Below are positions 43,846 to 56,580 of a stretch of DNA of 64,000 nt, piece after piece. The notes under the pieces were generated by a model. The model did no database searches. It was not told the origin of the DNA and worked only from the letters and a program-made list of their open reading frames with translations. The number at the start of each line of letters is the position of its first letter. Within the stretch, counting starts at the first letter, position 1. The translations under genes and the position numbers were made by a program. Source of the DNA: Carya illinoinensis (lineage: Eukaryota; Streptophyta; Magnoliopsida; Fagales; Juglandaceae); NCBI RefSeq assembly GCF_018687715.1, contig NC_056767.1, forward strand, positions 28,259,501 to 28,323,500, in the 5' to 3' direction.

Positions 43846-46750
43846 GGCATTTCTAGCAATCTCTTAAAGTGCTCACGTACTTAAATCTACATTTGTGCAA
43901 CATGCTGTGGATATAGTATTTTTAATCTTTTAAGGTAGTATTGATTGGAATCCATCTGAATACATTTCTCTTTTCTTCTATTTTTTACTTTCAATTCTGA
44001 TAAATAGTTTGTACAATTCTTACTATTCTATATTTCAACTTCTCTTAGCCTTTAAGGTTGTACATATTTTCAGGAATTAGAATGCTGTGCATCTTGTATT
44101 TCTGATTATTTCACCTGTAGTTTTGAATTTAAGTTCTCTCTGACATATTTTCAACAGCTAGAAAGTCCAAGACACATTGTTGTGACTTCAAAATTTGTAT
44201 TTCACACTACAGAGGAATATCTAGGTTTGTGGTCAATGGGCCATATCTATGGAAGATTGGTGCAGAGGTGGTGTCACTGCTTCTTAAGGTTCTTGGTTTT
44301 GGCTACTCAATTAATGCCTGAAATTCACTCTTCTAATAGAAGTTCTATCTTGTATGGACCATGGAAAACTACTTGGTATTTGGTTTTTAAATGTTAGTAA
44401 CACAATTTTCAACTTGGTTATGCTTGAAATCATGCACCATTATGGAAATCTAGAGCATATTCCTTTGAACATGATATGATTTTTTTTAACCAATAAATTT
44501 GTGCTAGGACCTTGTCATATCTTTGTACCTCTGAGAAGAATGTACACTTCTTAGAACCTAACTATCGTTTGGTGAGCCTTGAATGCCAAATTTGTCATTT
44601 GATCAGGTTGACTGATTGGGGCTCAGGTGGATGCTTGCTTAGTTGCATTCTGAGCTGCACAATTCAATATTAGTACTATATAAGCTGATGTACTAAAGTT
44701 TACTTCTCTGTTTTCCAACTCTATTTTAGTCTACAGATTTGGGTGGTTTATAGATGCATTTTCATGCTCTGTATGTTAATTCGTTTTGCAACTTCTAGCT
44801 TCAGTGGTGGTCATTATTTACCACATGGAAATTCTTGATAAATAATTACTATGTAGGAGTGTGCAAACTTATTTACAGTCTCAACAATCTGTCATTTAGC
44901 CTTTAGAGAGCTCAGCACAAGGCATCCGCTCCTTGGATTTTGGAGTGTGGCTGCATTATTTGTAAGTTGGAAAATGTAAATGATTTTATTTTATTTGCTC
45001 CATTAGAATCTTTAGCAAATTTAGGACCATTTTTGCACTCCTTAGCAGAAGATTGAGGCCTGTGAGGGTTATGTTTGCGACTGCTTTGGCCCCACATGTG
45101 GATTAATGGACATAAAAAAATTGTCATAGAACTTGTAATTTGAGGTATAATCTGACTGTCCTAAAATAACCCCTCCTCCTTTCCCCTAGCTCTGTTTGGT
45201 CTTTGGAAGACTCAGGCTTTAAACCTAAAAGAGAGTTCAAAATGAGATCATTTTTAGGATGTCGCTCAGTGAGGAAAGGTATGAGAGTTTTGACTATGGC
45301 AAGGCTCTGACAGTAAGGTAGTGCACTTGTATGATGTGATACTTGGACATTGTGGAAAAGTTTTCTGATATTTTTGCTTTTACTTTCTAAGTTTTACATC
45401 TTGGAGGGTAAGCGGGATTGAATTCTAGTTGAGCCAATGAGCTTTCACTGGAATGTGATTCTAGCCAATGAAGAATGGCTTATCCTTTCCCATAAGGGCA
45501 AAGTTCAAGACCCACTGGATGTTTATAAATTTCCAATGGAAGACTGCAGTTTATGGACGATTTAAACCAAAGTTTTTGGAGGTTATGCGTTGTAACTTTA
45601 TTGTTTCTTTGGCTTACTTAGGATTTCCATATATTAAAGTCAGACTTGTTCTGGAGTTATGTGGTGGACTTTGGCAGTTATCAATTCTGTATCCTATCAT
45701 GCGAAATAAGCAAACGAGTGGAACATTTTACTCTCATGACATGAATGACTTGAAAAACCAAAACCAAAACCAAAACCAAAACCAAAAGGAACTATGAAAT
45801 TCTACACACATGGTTTTTATTGTTGGTTTTTTCTCCATATTTCGGATGAGTAGATTAAATATGTGAACGATCACATATGTCACAGAGAGACAGCTTAGAT
45901 TTACTTCTTTTATCTAGTTAATTTCTTACGCCTTTTATTCCTAGGGTTCATAAACTATTATAACTGGAATTACATGATAAGATTCATAAATTGTTTAATT
46001 CAAAGAAAACAACTTTCTTGTTGATATCAGCAGTTCGTTTTATGTATAAGCTGCCAAATTGTGGTGTGTTGATTGAAGATGGTTAAACGAATTGACCAGT
46101 AAAAGGGATTTGTTTAAGCCATACTAGTGAAATATGGTGGGGGATTAAAACATGGGTTGAAGGAGTTCTGCAGCTGTCCCCTCTTAGCAGAGATTTAAGA
46201 GGGTGAATTTATCTGATGATTAAACCATTGGCATCCTGTGAACATCTTATGTCTTGGTTACAATCTGGTTTGGTTATGAGTTTACGATGATTCGACATTT
46301 TTCGATTTGGGAAATCATATACTTATAAGATCTGCCATCTGTTATTCCTTTTCCTTGAGATATTCAAATTTACAGTGTGGTCTAACTGCCTTTTTTCTAT
46401 GGTTGTGCAGGGAGATGATCCAGCATAGGCCGTACACACAGAAAGTAGATGTCTATAGCTTTGGGATTGTTCTCTGGGAACTCATTACGGGGCTGCTTCC
46501 ATTTCAGAACATGACAGCGGTGCAGGCAGCATTTGCAGTTGTCAACAAAGGTGTTCGTCCTGTCATTCCCAACGACTGCTTACCCATTCTAAGTGAGATA
46601 ATGACTAGATGCTGGGATGGTAACCCCGATGTCAGGCCCCCCTTCACAGAAGTTGTCAGGATGCTTGAAAATGCGGAGATTGAGATCATGACGACTGTTC
46701 GCAAGGCCCGTTTTAGGTGTTGTATTGTCCAACCAATGACTGCAGATTGA
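42861..46750 (+). CDS. Raf-like serine/threonine(-tyrosine) protein kinase
   Basis: Two coding exons, 42861-43771 and 46411-46750, join in frame (GCTCC|GTAAG donor, GTGCAG|GG acceptor) to 416 codons plus stop. Residues 1 to about 128 are Ser/Asn-rich with a [14 protein letters not shown] motif. The kinase domain follows: glycine-loop [15 protein letters not shown] near 136, Lys about 162 in [15 protein letters not shown] with Asp about 261, DFG near 279, then GTYRWMAPE across the splice. The C-terminus is KARFRCC..QPMTAD. From memory it is closest to the Arabidopsis AT2G24360/AT4G31170 plant Raf (MAPKKK-like) group, whose length it matches. It is a soluble kinase with all catalytic residues intact. 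Substrate unknown. It is convergent with the receptor kinase gene downstream. Confidence 0.95.
43772..46410 (+). other. 2.64-kb intron of the Raf-like kinase
   Basis: Starts GTAAGACT and ends TATGGTTGTGCAG. It holds a (CT)n run at about 43817-43842 and four to five tandem AACCAA units at about 45759-45787. The ORFs inside (44182-44397, 45468-45797, minus 44912-45127) have no domain and are not supported as genes. No transposon was recognised. Confidence 0.85.
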
Positions 46751-47877
46751 TTAAAAAAAAAAAAAAAATTAAGACTGAACAAGAGCAAGAGCTAAAAGAT
46801 CAGAAACAAGACAAGAAATGGGAAAATTCGAAGAAGGGGAAGGAGAAAAATGGTTTTGATGTTAGCCTTTGTGTATTTATCACGATTAAGAACTGTTATT
46901 ACATTAAGAACTCCTGGTTTTGAGTTTCTTTTAACGGATTCTGTTGTGAACTAGTAATAGACCAGAATGACCACGTTATGTATACAATGCCCTCACGTTT
47001 GGATTGTTGACTTGTTTGTTTTTTCCATTTTCTGCAAAATGGTATCAGCTTTATGGATTTTTAAAACCCACCCATCCTTGTTGACTCTTGAAAAGTAGTG
47101 ATTCGTGTGTTGTGTTCCGTTTGTGCTACAATTGCAGTGATCTTAGCAAGCAAGTTTTCATTGAGGAGGTTGGATCGGAACGCCATGAGAAGAGAGAAAG
47201 CTGGACAAGAAACAAAACAAAGTCGCCTACAATTTTTAAAGGTTCCACGTGAAGTAAAAGTATGAATGACAGAAACTGAAAAAAATAGTCCTAGTTGAAG
47301 TTCCTAAATTTTCTCGAGTACCAACCAAACGGAACCTAAGAAGAAAACTTGATGTATGTCTTAGCACATGGAATAAGATCGCACCATGCCTTGCAGTCTT
47401 GCAGACAGTTTTTCATGCTTTTTGATAAAATACAAGAGAATGGTCCAAGTGGACAAGTAGTATATGAATTTTAAAGTCACTCGCCAGGGATAAGATTGAA
47501 CGGAAAGGATTGCATAAAAAAATGGAAACTGAAATAAAAGATGTCGCGTGACCCTGCAAAAGCATCAGAAGAAAAGGACCCTCCCATCAAACAACCAAGG
47601 AAAAAGGGTAAAAATCTCATACCAACTTTCAGTCAAAACGGTCAACATCAACCTGAGAAAGAGTTGGGAGCAGAACATCTTATGATGGACTTGGGGGGAA
47701 GGAAGAAAACTTAAAAAGTAATACTATTTACATTTCAAGCCTAGAGAGGCCAGAAATTACAAAACCAAGTTTATGGAAAAGTAAACCAAATCAAAGATAT
47801 ATTTCTTGACTTGTAAGGAACTCAGACAAATAAGATTTTCCTGTTTTCTTCGCTACTTTTTTTTTTTCCTTTAAATT
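46751..47877. other. 3' flanks of two convergent genes
   Basis: The stops of the Raf-like kinase (46750) and the receptor kinase (47878) are 1.13 kb apart, tail to tail. The space should hold both 3' UTRs and poly(A) sites. An A-rich run lies just after the kinase stop (46752-46768). No gene or transposon recognised. Confidence 0.7.
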
Positions 47878-50800
47878 TTATCTTGGACCAGAGAGTTCCA
47901 TGCCACAGGAATCCAAAGAATGTCCCTCATCATCCCCATCCATGGTCATGCCAAACAAGCTCGAACGATCATGACCATTGTCATCATGTTCAGAGGCAGT
48001 GGCAGTGCGGGACATACTTTGGTTAGTGTTAGTGTGAGAGTGGTTCATACTGGTCGGATTGGTATTATTGTGTGAAGCTGCCCACTTCTCAGCTAAGCCG
48101 TCCCCTTCGAGCATCCGGACCACTTCCGACATCCTGGGGCGGTGGGCTGGCAAGCATTGAGTGCATAGTAAAGCTACTTGCAGCATCTCCCCCACCTCTA
48201 TCTGGTCGTAGTTTCTCCCCAGCTCTCTGTCCACCAAGACTTCCACTTTCTTCTCCTGCTGATTTTTTTTCACCTGTCACCAACATTATAAACTTTTCTT
48301 ACTTAACATGAAATGCTAGGCCTTTTGGGTTAGATCTTACATCAATTTTTTGGAGAAAAGGGATAGCTACCTAGAGCAGTTAACGTAAAAGAAGAAAAAA
48401 GTGATGTGAAATCTTTACCTGATTTATGTGCTGACTTACAGCATGAATGCTCTTTCTAATATTTAAAATAAAAACCTCTACTTGTACTTTTAGCAGTTGA
48501 TTGTAGAATTATAGACACAGATTTAACTTGCATTCGTTTCAGGGAAAACTTACCCACTCAAGCATAGCTCCCTTCTGATTAACCGTTTTGCCAAACTCAA
48601 GAGCTCGCATTCCAGTTACTAGCTCTAACAATAGAATGCCAAATCCAAACACATCCGTTTTCTCAGATGACTGGCCAGTAGAGAGGTATTCTGGTGCAAT
48701 ATGTCCAACAGTGCCACGGACAGCAGTGGTAACATGGGAGTCTTCACGGTCAAGGAGCTTTGCAAGCCCAAAATCACCAACAACTGCCTCACAGTAATCA
48801 TCCAGAAGAACATTAGCAGCCTTCACATCTCTGTGGATTATCTTTGGATCACATTGCTCATGTAGATAAAGTAGGCCCCTTGCTGCTCCAATTGCAATCC
48901 TCTTTCTTGCATTCCAATCAAGTACCGGTTTTCCTGTTGTAAGAAACAGGATATTAGCAATTCACCAAAATACATGGTGGAGTTGGGTTTAAGAACAGTT
49001 ATTAGCACTTTCTAGATAAAATCATAATCATCTAAACATCGTGAGCTATCATTTATCTAAACATTTTAGGATTTTAAGAATTTTATTTCAAATTTTATCC
49101 GTTTTGGAATTTATAGTCAGTTTTATCACAAACAATCTCTGTAAACATTAATCGATGACTGAGAACAGAAACTTGAAATCAAACGCTTGTTAAGAGCAGG
49201 GATTTCTCTCCTTTCCTTATCTTGGTGAGATGCCAAGTTCTTCATCAATCTGTGACACTTTTTCCCAAACTCAATTACAGTGATTCTGTTGTTGTCTTTG
49301 GTGAAACAGTTGTAGGCTGAACCTTATCATCGAGTACTATACTTTGTTAATGTAATTTGTTCTCTCCTGAATCAATATTGGGGCCTGGAAAACACATTGT
49401 TGGGGGTGAAGCTCTTCAAATTATTGTCAGAAAGGAAAATCGTTCTGCAACTAAACTCCATGTCCATCAACAAGTATTATTCATCAGGATTGTATTATGA
49501 TCAGTGTGGTTGCTAAATATTTATTACAAGTGGATAAATTATAGATTGGGAGTAAGCATGTTACAAACTTCTGCCCAGCTTCCCTCTTGATTCTGATTAA
49601 TTAGTAATTATTAGCAGATGAACTGTATCCCTAGCAGATATAGAACTACAAATACATTCAGAAAAACAAGAGCACAACAGAAAATAATCATTTCCCCCAC
49701 AAAATTTAGTGACAGAGATTGCAGCAAAGTAAGATTGGACAAACCTCTAAGCCTGGAGGCCACACTGCCATTAGCCATGTAAGGATACACCAGAAGCCTT
49801 TCAGTAGGGGTCACACAATATCCAACAAGGCGGAGCAAGTTCCGGTGAACTGCCAAGCTGATCATTTCCAGTTCTGTTCGAAACTGAGATTCCCCTGTGG
49901 TTCCAGTCATGTCTTTCAGCCGCTTCACTGCCACCATGGTTCCATCTCCTAGCTTTCCCTTGTATACATTCCCAAAACCTCCAGCACCAAGGATGTTCTT
50001 AGAGCTAAATGTGTCAGTTGCTGATTGAAGCTCCTTGAAAGTGAACTTTCTTACGTTGCCCAAACGCACGAGTCCTTCTTGGTTGTCTGCAACAAATATC
50101 AGAGACCAGTTTGAGGTTTATTATCAGTTGCTGTTGTTGTTCACTAGAGGAGATTTTTACATTGAAATCTGAAGTTGCTGACCATTAACATGTAGGATGG
50201 TTTGGGTTTTCTGTCTTTTTCTGCACCATATGGCAAGTGCTACGCATATGAGAAAGATAGAACTGAATGTGACTCCAAGTGCAATTGCTAGTTTCCTGGA
50301 CTGGTGTTTTCCTGTGAAGTAACATTTTTTATGAGAAAAAAATAATAATAATAGAAAATATATAAACTTGTGACAGAGGAATGGGGTTTAGAGAATCACC
50401 AGGTGATGATTCTAGAGAAAAGGAAGGAGGAACAAGAGTGGTTGATCCAACGCAACTTTCAGTGGAGCTGCTTCCACAAATCAAGGGGTTTCCCACAATA
50501 CTAGATAATACAATTTTGAAACACAAAGCAAATCAGGGAAAACACAATACTTTTACCACGTCGAGACAGAAAGAGAGAGGCAGAGCAACCATACTTGAAG
50601 GTCCTGGCGGGAAATCTTGGCACTTGTCCACTTAGATTGTTAAAAGACAAGTCCCTGAGTGAAATGATTATTATCAACAGAATTCATTGATCAGATTTTG
50701 AATAAATATTAAAAACATTTACCAACTAGAAACACACGTAACACTTGTTTCGATTTCCAAGAGATACTGATAACAAATAAGCAAATTGAGGAAGATTGAG

Positions 50801-52439
50801 AGAAACATAGAAAAGAGAAAATCTATACTCACAAGAAAGTAAGCCGAGATATTTTGGCTAAAGACGCAGGAAAAGGCCCAGACAAGCTATTGTTGTTCAG
50901 CCTCCTATTTCATTACATGACAAAAGTACACAGTATCAACATCATATAAATAAATCCATTGTCCACAAACAAAGAAACATAAAATACAAACTACTCAGTT
51001 TGCTCAGAAGACAGATATAGTAGTTGGGAAAACTAAAACTCCTACATGCATGCATGTATGTGTGCGCGCGCACACCATCAAACCATCGCGGATTTGGCAT
51101 TTTATATCCTAGATTCTTAAAGTTGATAAATTACAGCTTCCAATCATAAAAAACTGGAACTTTGTAGTATTATTCAATTCTGACCATTAAAATAGGTAGA
51201 AAATAGGATACGTTTATCAATTTTTAATAATAGGTAATATGTACTTTTGATAGTTTAGAATACAAAGCGTAAAATCCTTAAGTTAAGGTTGTAAAACGTA
51301 TTTGTGCGGGTATATATTCCAAATTTTTTCAGTATGGATGTGTGTCTGAGTTTTAATTTTTGTTTATAAGGACAAAAGAAAATTTTTGAAGTTCAATTAT
51401 CCTTCAAGGTCGTTTCCTCCATTTTCTGGACAACCGAACAGGGGGATAATAAGAACAAACCCGCTGAAACAGCATACTCACAGGTATTGAAGAGTATTCA
51501 ACTGGCCCAGAGACACTGGAACGACACCCGATAATCGGTTGTTAGAGAGATCCAATGTCTGAAGTTTAGGAAGCGTGCCCAGCTCCGGTGGGATTTTGCC
51601 AGATATATTGTTGTTCTGCAGCAATCTTCAAATACATCCAGACAAGGTAAAACATATAACATCAGAATCCAAAGTGAGGTGACAACACTGTTATGCTCTA
51701 TTTCGTTGCAGAAGAAGTGCAGGAAATGAAAAAATACATATGAAAACAGACAACAAGACCGTGCTGCGGTCGGTGCCTAATTCAACTAACTGGCCGGGGA
51801 CACATGTTCCTTTCACTCTTTTCAAACAGCAAAGCAACAGAAAATTGAGAAAAGGGGTTGTGAAATGCAAATACTAAGCTCAGTTTTCTCACACTTGTCG
51901 AAGATTTGTGAGATTTCCGAAGGCTTCAGATAAAGTGCCAGAGAGAGATTGACTTGGAGCTCCCCTGTAAAACCCAGAAACGAAGATGGAACTTTTTTTT
52001 TTTTTTCCCTGAATTCTGAGGAATCAACTCTATGTTGAGTTAATAACATAAAAACAAAAAACAACGAAGAACTCACAGGCCTGTGACAAGGTTTTCGGGA
52101 GAGCAGGTAATCATCGCCCAGCTACAAGGGTCCACTGAGTCTCCGTCCCAGTTGTTCAACACTCCATGGGGATCATGCAGACATGTTTTTATGTTGACCA
52201 AAGCTTCCACTACGCCATACAAAAGGACAAAACAAGACCCAGAGAGAAATTTCAAACTTTTATGTATTAGAAAAATGAATAATCATATTCAAGCAAGACA
52301 AAGAAGAGGGTTGGCTGTTAATTCAAGGGGTTGCTTCCCTACCTTCATGGTTGCGTGGTTCGTAGGATATACAGAGCGTAGCTGAAGATAGAAGATGTAG
52401 GAGAAGGAGGAGAAGAAAGAGATTTGGAGCCATGGTCAT
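47878..52439 (-). CDS. LRR receptor-like kinase, LRR-II subfamily (SARK/CLERK/NIK-like)
   Basis: Eleven exons on the minus strand: 52343-52439, 52077-52209, 51893-51964, 51482-51625, 50833-50904, 50595-50654, 50400-50500, 50183-50311, 49745-50086, 48554-48933 and 47878-48273. Every junction has GT-AG and keeps phase, giving 641 codons plus stop. The order is a Leu-rich signal peptide; an LRR N-cap ([18 protein letters not shown]); LRRs in exons of 72, 144 and 72 bp ([29 protein letters not shown]); a juxtamembrane [10 protein letters not shown]; a membrane segment near 234-256; and the kinase (GAGGFG near 303, Lys324, HRD Asp419, DFG, APE). The tail is Ser/Asn/His-rich and ends MELSGPR. From memory it is closest to Arabidopsis AT4G30520 (SARK) and AT2G23950 (CLERK), then NIK1-3. 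It is an intact RD kinase; the ligand is not predictable. The start at 52439 (MTMAPN) or 52433 is ambiguous. Confidence 0.95.
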
Positions 52440-52851
52440 GAATGGAGGCGATGAACAACATGGTCCACACAGACCCCGAAAGTGTCTAAACTCTCGCCCT
52501 CTCTCTCTCTCTCTCGTCTTTCCACAGCGTCTCTTTTTCAGTCACCAAGCTTTGCTTTACAAAAAGAAGACGGAAAAGAAGCTACATTGCATACAATATA
52601 TCTATACGATTCTATACACGGAGAGAGAGAACTGTGCGTGCTTTTTGTATGATTTAGAGAGAGAAGCGAATCAGGTGGGTGATACGATCAGTCGTCAGGC
52701 GAAGGGCGAGTGTTCGAATGCGTGAGCGTGTATCCAGATATTGAGAGAGACGTAGTTGGAGTGGGGTACTGACATTGTACCCGGTATCAGTCTGAGTGGA
52801 CTCCCTGGGCGTGCTACTCTAGCTCACTGCCTCTCTCTTCACACGCGCACG

Positions 52852-52887
<36 letters not shown>

Positions 52888-53060
52888 AATCTGAATCCTA
52901 CTCTGTTACAGCTTCAACACGGAGAGCTTCAAGGCTTCATCCCCATTTCCAAAACCAAATCAAAACCCATCAATGGTGACCGTTGGGTTTATATTGATGT
53001 GAATTTTCTTTAGCCTTTTACTCTCTGATTTCTGATTTTTGAGTTGCTCCCAGTCTCCTC
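52440..53060 (-). promoter_or_regulatory. 5' UTR and promoter region of the receptor kinase
   Basis: Pyrimidine microsatellites lie at about 52497-52514 and 52853-52885 on the plus strand, which read as GA repeats in the direction of the gene. GAGAGAGAGA also occurs near 52621. GA/CT runs in this position are common in plant 5' leaders. The plus-strand ORFs here (52432-52725, 52756-53013) are low-complexity shadows. Confidence 0.5.
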
Positions 53061-53379
53061 CTATGATAGTTTTGTCTGAGGGCAATGTTTGAGAAGTGAC
53101 TTTTTTTTTTTTAAATTAAATTCTTTTAAAAACAAGTTTGTGATGTAATTTCCCTTTTTTATGAAATTTAATCCTTTTTTTTTTATTTTTTGACAAGAAT
53201 AGTTCAATACATTTTGCATGGTTATTGTATACAATCTATCATACGGCATTTGTTGAGATACATACATACTCTATCTTATATATCACACGTCGTGATTCGT
53301 ATCATCAAAAAGTTATGTAGTGTTTAAAGTCTATGGACTCTCTTTGAGGGGAAAAAAAAACAAAAGATAAAATTACTCA

Positions 53380-53705
53380 TTGAAAAATTAATTTTGTCAT
53401 GTGAATCTCATATTTTTCTTTTTTCTTTTTTTAATGAGTAGGCAGATCTTACGCATCTTAAAGCTACAAACATTTTTCAAAGTTAATAACATGACATTTA
53501 ATAATATAATGAGAATTGTATCATTTACGAGGAATATTAATTCAATCTAGAGTGTGCAAATCTGACACACATTTAACAAAAAGACAGGTCTATTATTAAA
53601 AAAATAAATTTTTCATGTAATTCTTACATTTTATTTTATTTTTAAACAAAACACGCAAGATTTACACAACTTAAGACTACAAAATCATTTCTCATCATTT
53701 ATATT
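53380..53705 (+). repeat. Two diverged copies of a short non-coding repeat
   Basis: The copies at 53380-53490 and 53598-53705 share TTTTTCATGTxAxTCTxACAT-like text, then GCAxATxTTACxCAxCTTAA and GACTACAAA or AGCTACAAA. A weaker relative may lie at 58125-58260. Probably a MITE family; ends not defined. Confidence 0.4.
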
Positions 53706-54670
53706 TAAAAATTACTTAATAAGTTTTTTATTATAACTTTTCTTATTAAATGTACAAACTTTCCACCACCCCAAACAAGTGGCTGAGAGACTGAGATATG
53801 CTGACAGGGGAATGTCAAGAAAAAAGTTTATACCCATCCAATTGTTAAGACTGAGATAGCACTCTTATCCATGACACCCAAAAGGGAACTTATTCAGTTA
53901 TTCCCTTGCAAATGGCCAACTATATATGTGCATTTTCGATGCCAAAAGATCAAGTTATAAAGCAATTATTGAAGACCCAAGAAACTGATCTTTTTAACAG
54001 AAAAAACTACAATAAAATACTGAAAAATGCTCGGATTCTGTAGGGTTTCTTTCTGAAAACATGGGAAATTGCTGTAATTAATCAGAATAAAACCCTTTGC
54101 AATAAAAATTCCATGCCACCACATTAACGAAGTCTTTGGGATGTGTATGATAATTTCCTTTAGTATAAGAATAATTTTTTAGAGGTATTTTGTATAAGAG
54201 TAGGGCCGCAACTTTCTCGTAACTTCATTCTCGCTCAACATTCAAACACAAAATACTTCTCTATTTCAAATGTTAAAGCTTCTTATCTAATTATTACTTA
54301 ATCATTACTCAAATGCAAAAAATATATATAACTTTTGCGAACTAGTCTTCTTACATGTTCCATAGTAAGTGCAATGATCAGTCCATGTCTTTTGGTCCAA
54401 TTGTATAAATATTCTCACAGTTGCATGGTAAGGAATAAGGTAAGAAAGGATCTCAGAGCATCAATAAAGGAATTCTCCTACTAACAAAAAGATAGGAATC
54501 TCCAATTAATTAAGGTTATGTTGACGGATCATCAAAGACTTAGAATTAATGACATATAGATCTGACTTTGTATGTCTATATTATTCTCATTTAAGATCCT
54601 AAATTTCATAGAATTAATGAATATTTAGTACGTACAAAAAAAAAAGGATCGATGATTGATGCATAAGGTG

Positions 54671-54897
54671 TAGTTTGGATAGTGAGATCATAAGATGAGA
54701 TTGTTTTAGATGAAAATTAAATAAAATATTATTATAATATTATTGTTTAATATTATTATTATTGTTTTAAAATTTGAAAAAACCGAATTGTGTATTATTT
54801 TTTGTGTGAAAATTCAGAAAAATTTTAATGATATAATGAGATGAGATGAGAAGAGATGAAACCATTTTTGCATCCAAAATCTGATATTTGCTCTTCC
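54671..54897 (+). repeat. MITE family 1, copy g
   Basis: Left end TAGTTTGGATAGTGAGAT, interior TAAATAAAATATTATTATAA and TTTGAAAAAACCGAATTG, right end ATGAGATGAGATGAGAAGAG then TTTTTGCATCCAAA. Its ends are relatively clear, TAGTTTGGAT against ATCCAAA. Confidence 0.75.
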
Positions 54898-54949
54898 ATC
54901 AAGAGATGCATGGGATCCTTTTAGGCAATAATTCTTTTTTTTTTTTTTC

Positions 54950-55062
54950 AATTTTTATAAATTGATATGATTTAATATGATACGTGATGCATATATACTT
55001 TATAATGAAAATAATTCTACAATTTAACAAACCGCGTCAAACCACATTAATTTATAAATTCT
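54950..55062. repeat. Hairpin MITE (family 2), copy 2
   Basis: AATTTTTATAAATTGATATG at the left is inverted at the right as ATTAATTTATAAATTC, with AACCGCGTCAAACCACATTA before it. AT-rich and non-coding. Confidence 0.5.
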
Positions 55063-55918
55063 TTTATATCAAGTTTCTTAATAGACCCAACACTTCTTAA
55101 TCCAAAATATTAATGAAAGAGAAAATGGACGATATTGGCGTGGATGAATACTAATAAAATCATTAAAAGCTAATATATACGAAATTATATATTATGATAG
55201 AGAGAGAATATATATATAATGATATAGAGATATTAATTAAGTAATAATAATAAGAATTATTCTATTATCAAGCAATAATTAAATAGTAAAATATAAATTT
55301 TAAAATTTATCTTTTAAATGAAATTACAATGTATAAATATTTTATTAAGGAACGTGCTACATCCACAGAAAGTTTCCGATCAAGTTTTTTTTTAACTTTT
55401 TTTTTCACCATTTTTTAAAATTATTTAGATATATTTAAAAAATAAAAAAATCACATATTCGTTTAAAAATACTTACTTAATCATTAAATAGAAAAAAAAT
55501 TTAAAAAATAAAAACAATTTTTGGTAAAGAATTTCTGGATTTCAGTATGGCACTAGTGATTTCCTTTTATTAAATATATTCTATCTAATATAATTTTCTT
55601 TATAAATAAATATAGTCGTATTGTTACTCTCATGAGCAACGTCAGTGACAACGAGAAAGGTATTGAGAATGAGAGAAAGGAATTGAGAATGATCACTTTC
55701 TCCAATGTCAACAATTATTCTTTTGCTTTTTCTTTCTTTATGCGTATGCTATTGATATTCCATTTTTTCTTTTCATTCTTTCTTTCCGTTTTTTAAGCTC
55801 CCTTTCTCCTTGTTTCCTGGTTGATTTGATTTGCGTGCAAGTTGAACCAACATTGACGAATGTGGATAGCTTCGAGTTTGAGCTTTTTCTATTATATTTC
55901 AAAAGAATATTATTCTAA

Positions 55919-56064
55919 TCTTATAAAATTAAATTTATAAACTGATATGATATGATATGATACGATATGATGTAGTGTATCTAATTGTAAAATATTTTTT
56001 ATCATATAATAAACTTAACGTATGATAGATTGCATAATTTTGTAAGTTTAATTTTATAAAATTA
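55919..56064. repeat. Hairpin MITE (family 2), copy 3
   Basis: TTATAAAATTAAATTTATAA at the left faces TAAGTTTAATTTTATAAAAT at the right. The inside has GATATGATATGATATGATAC and AACTTAACGTATGATAGATT. Confidence 0.65.
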
Positions 56065-56380
56065 ATGCGTATAGCACTTCTCTTGCAAGAATTGTCTACC
56101 AAAATACTTTTGACAATGATAAATGGTAAATAGATGAAGGTGGGATTGACATGTGAAGAAGATGAAGATCAATCTCATGTACTTGGTAGAATCTTCACTT
56201 CAATAAGATGTTCTTGCTTCTTGTTTAAGTGTGTTTGTAAATATGGTGGTAATTTTATCAAAAAAAAAAAAAAAACCATATAGATGTATATCACATACCT
56301 TTGAAGACATTAGGTTTAAGAAAGCGACACATAATTAAGCATGTGAATATGGTCTTAAATGAGGTTTTTGTTCTAAGGTT

Positions 56381-56580
56381 TAGTTTGGATACATAAACGG
56401 TTTCATCTCATTTTATTTTATTATTACAACTTTCTCAAATTCTCATAGAAAATATAATAAATAATTTAATTTTTTCAAATTTTAAAATAATAATAATATT
56501 AAAAAAATATTCTAACAATATTCAACTTTCGTCTAAAATCATCTAATCTGTAAACTGTCTCACTATCCAAGCTAGAACTA
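56381..56580 (-). repeat. MITE family 1, copy h (inverted)
   Basis: The left end is TAGTTTGGATACATAAACGG. The interior TTTCTCAAATTCTCATAGAA, ATAAATAATTTAATTTTTTC and ATTCTAACAATATTCAACTT are reverse complements of family text. The right end CACTATCCAAGCTAGAACTA is inverted to the left. Confidence 0.75.

Noticed and set aside
43275..43859. 194-codon minus-strand ORF opposite kinase exon 1
   Set aside because: Shadow of the kinase coding strand ending in a GA microsatellite (RERERERER); no domain.
45759..45787. Telomere-like repeat in the kinase intron
   Set aside because: The unit is AACCAA, not the plant telomere unit CCCTAAA; only four to five copies.
52432..53013. Two plus-strand ORFs upstream of the receptor kinase
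   Set aside because: Made of CT microsatellite-derived Leu-Ser repeats and the antisense of the receptor leader.
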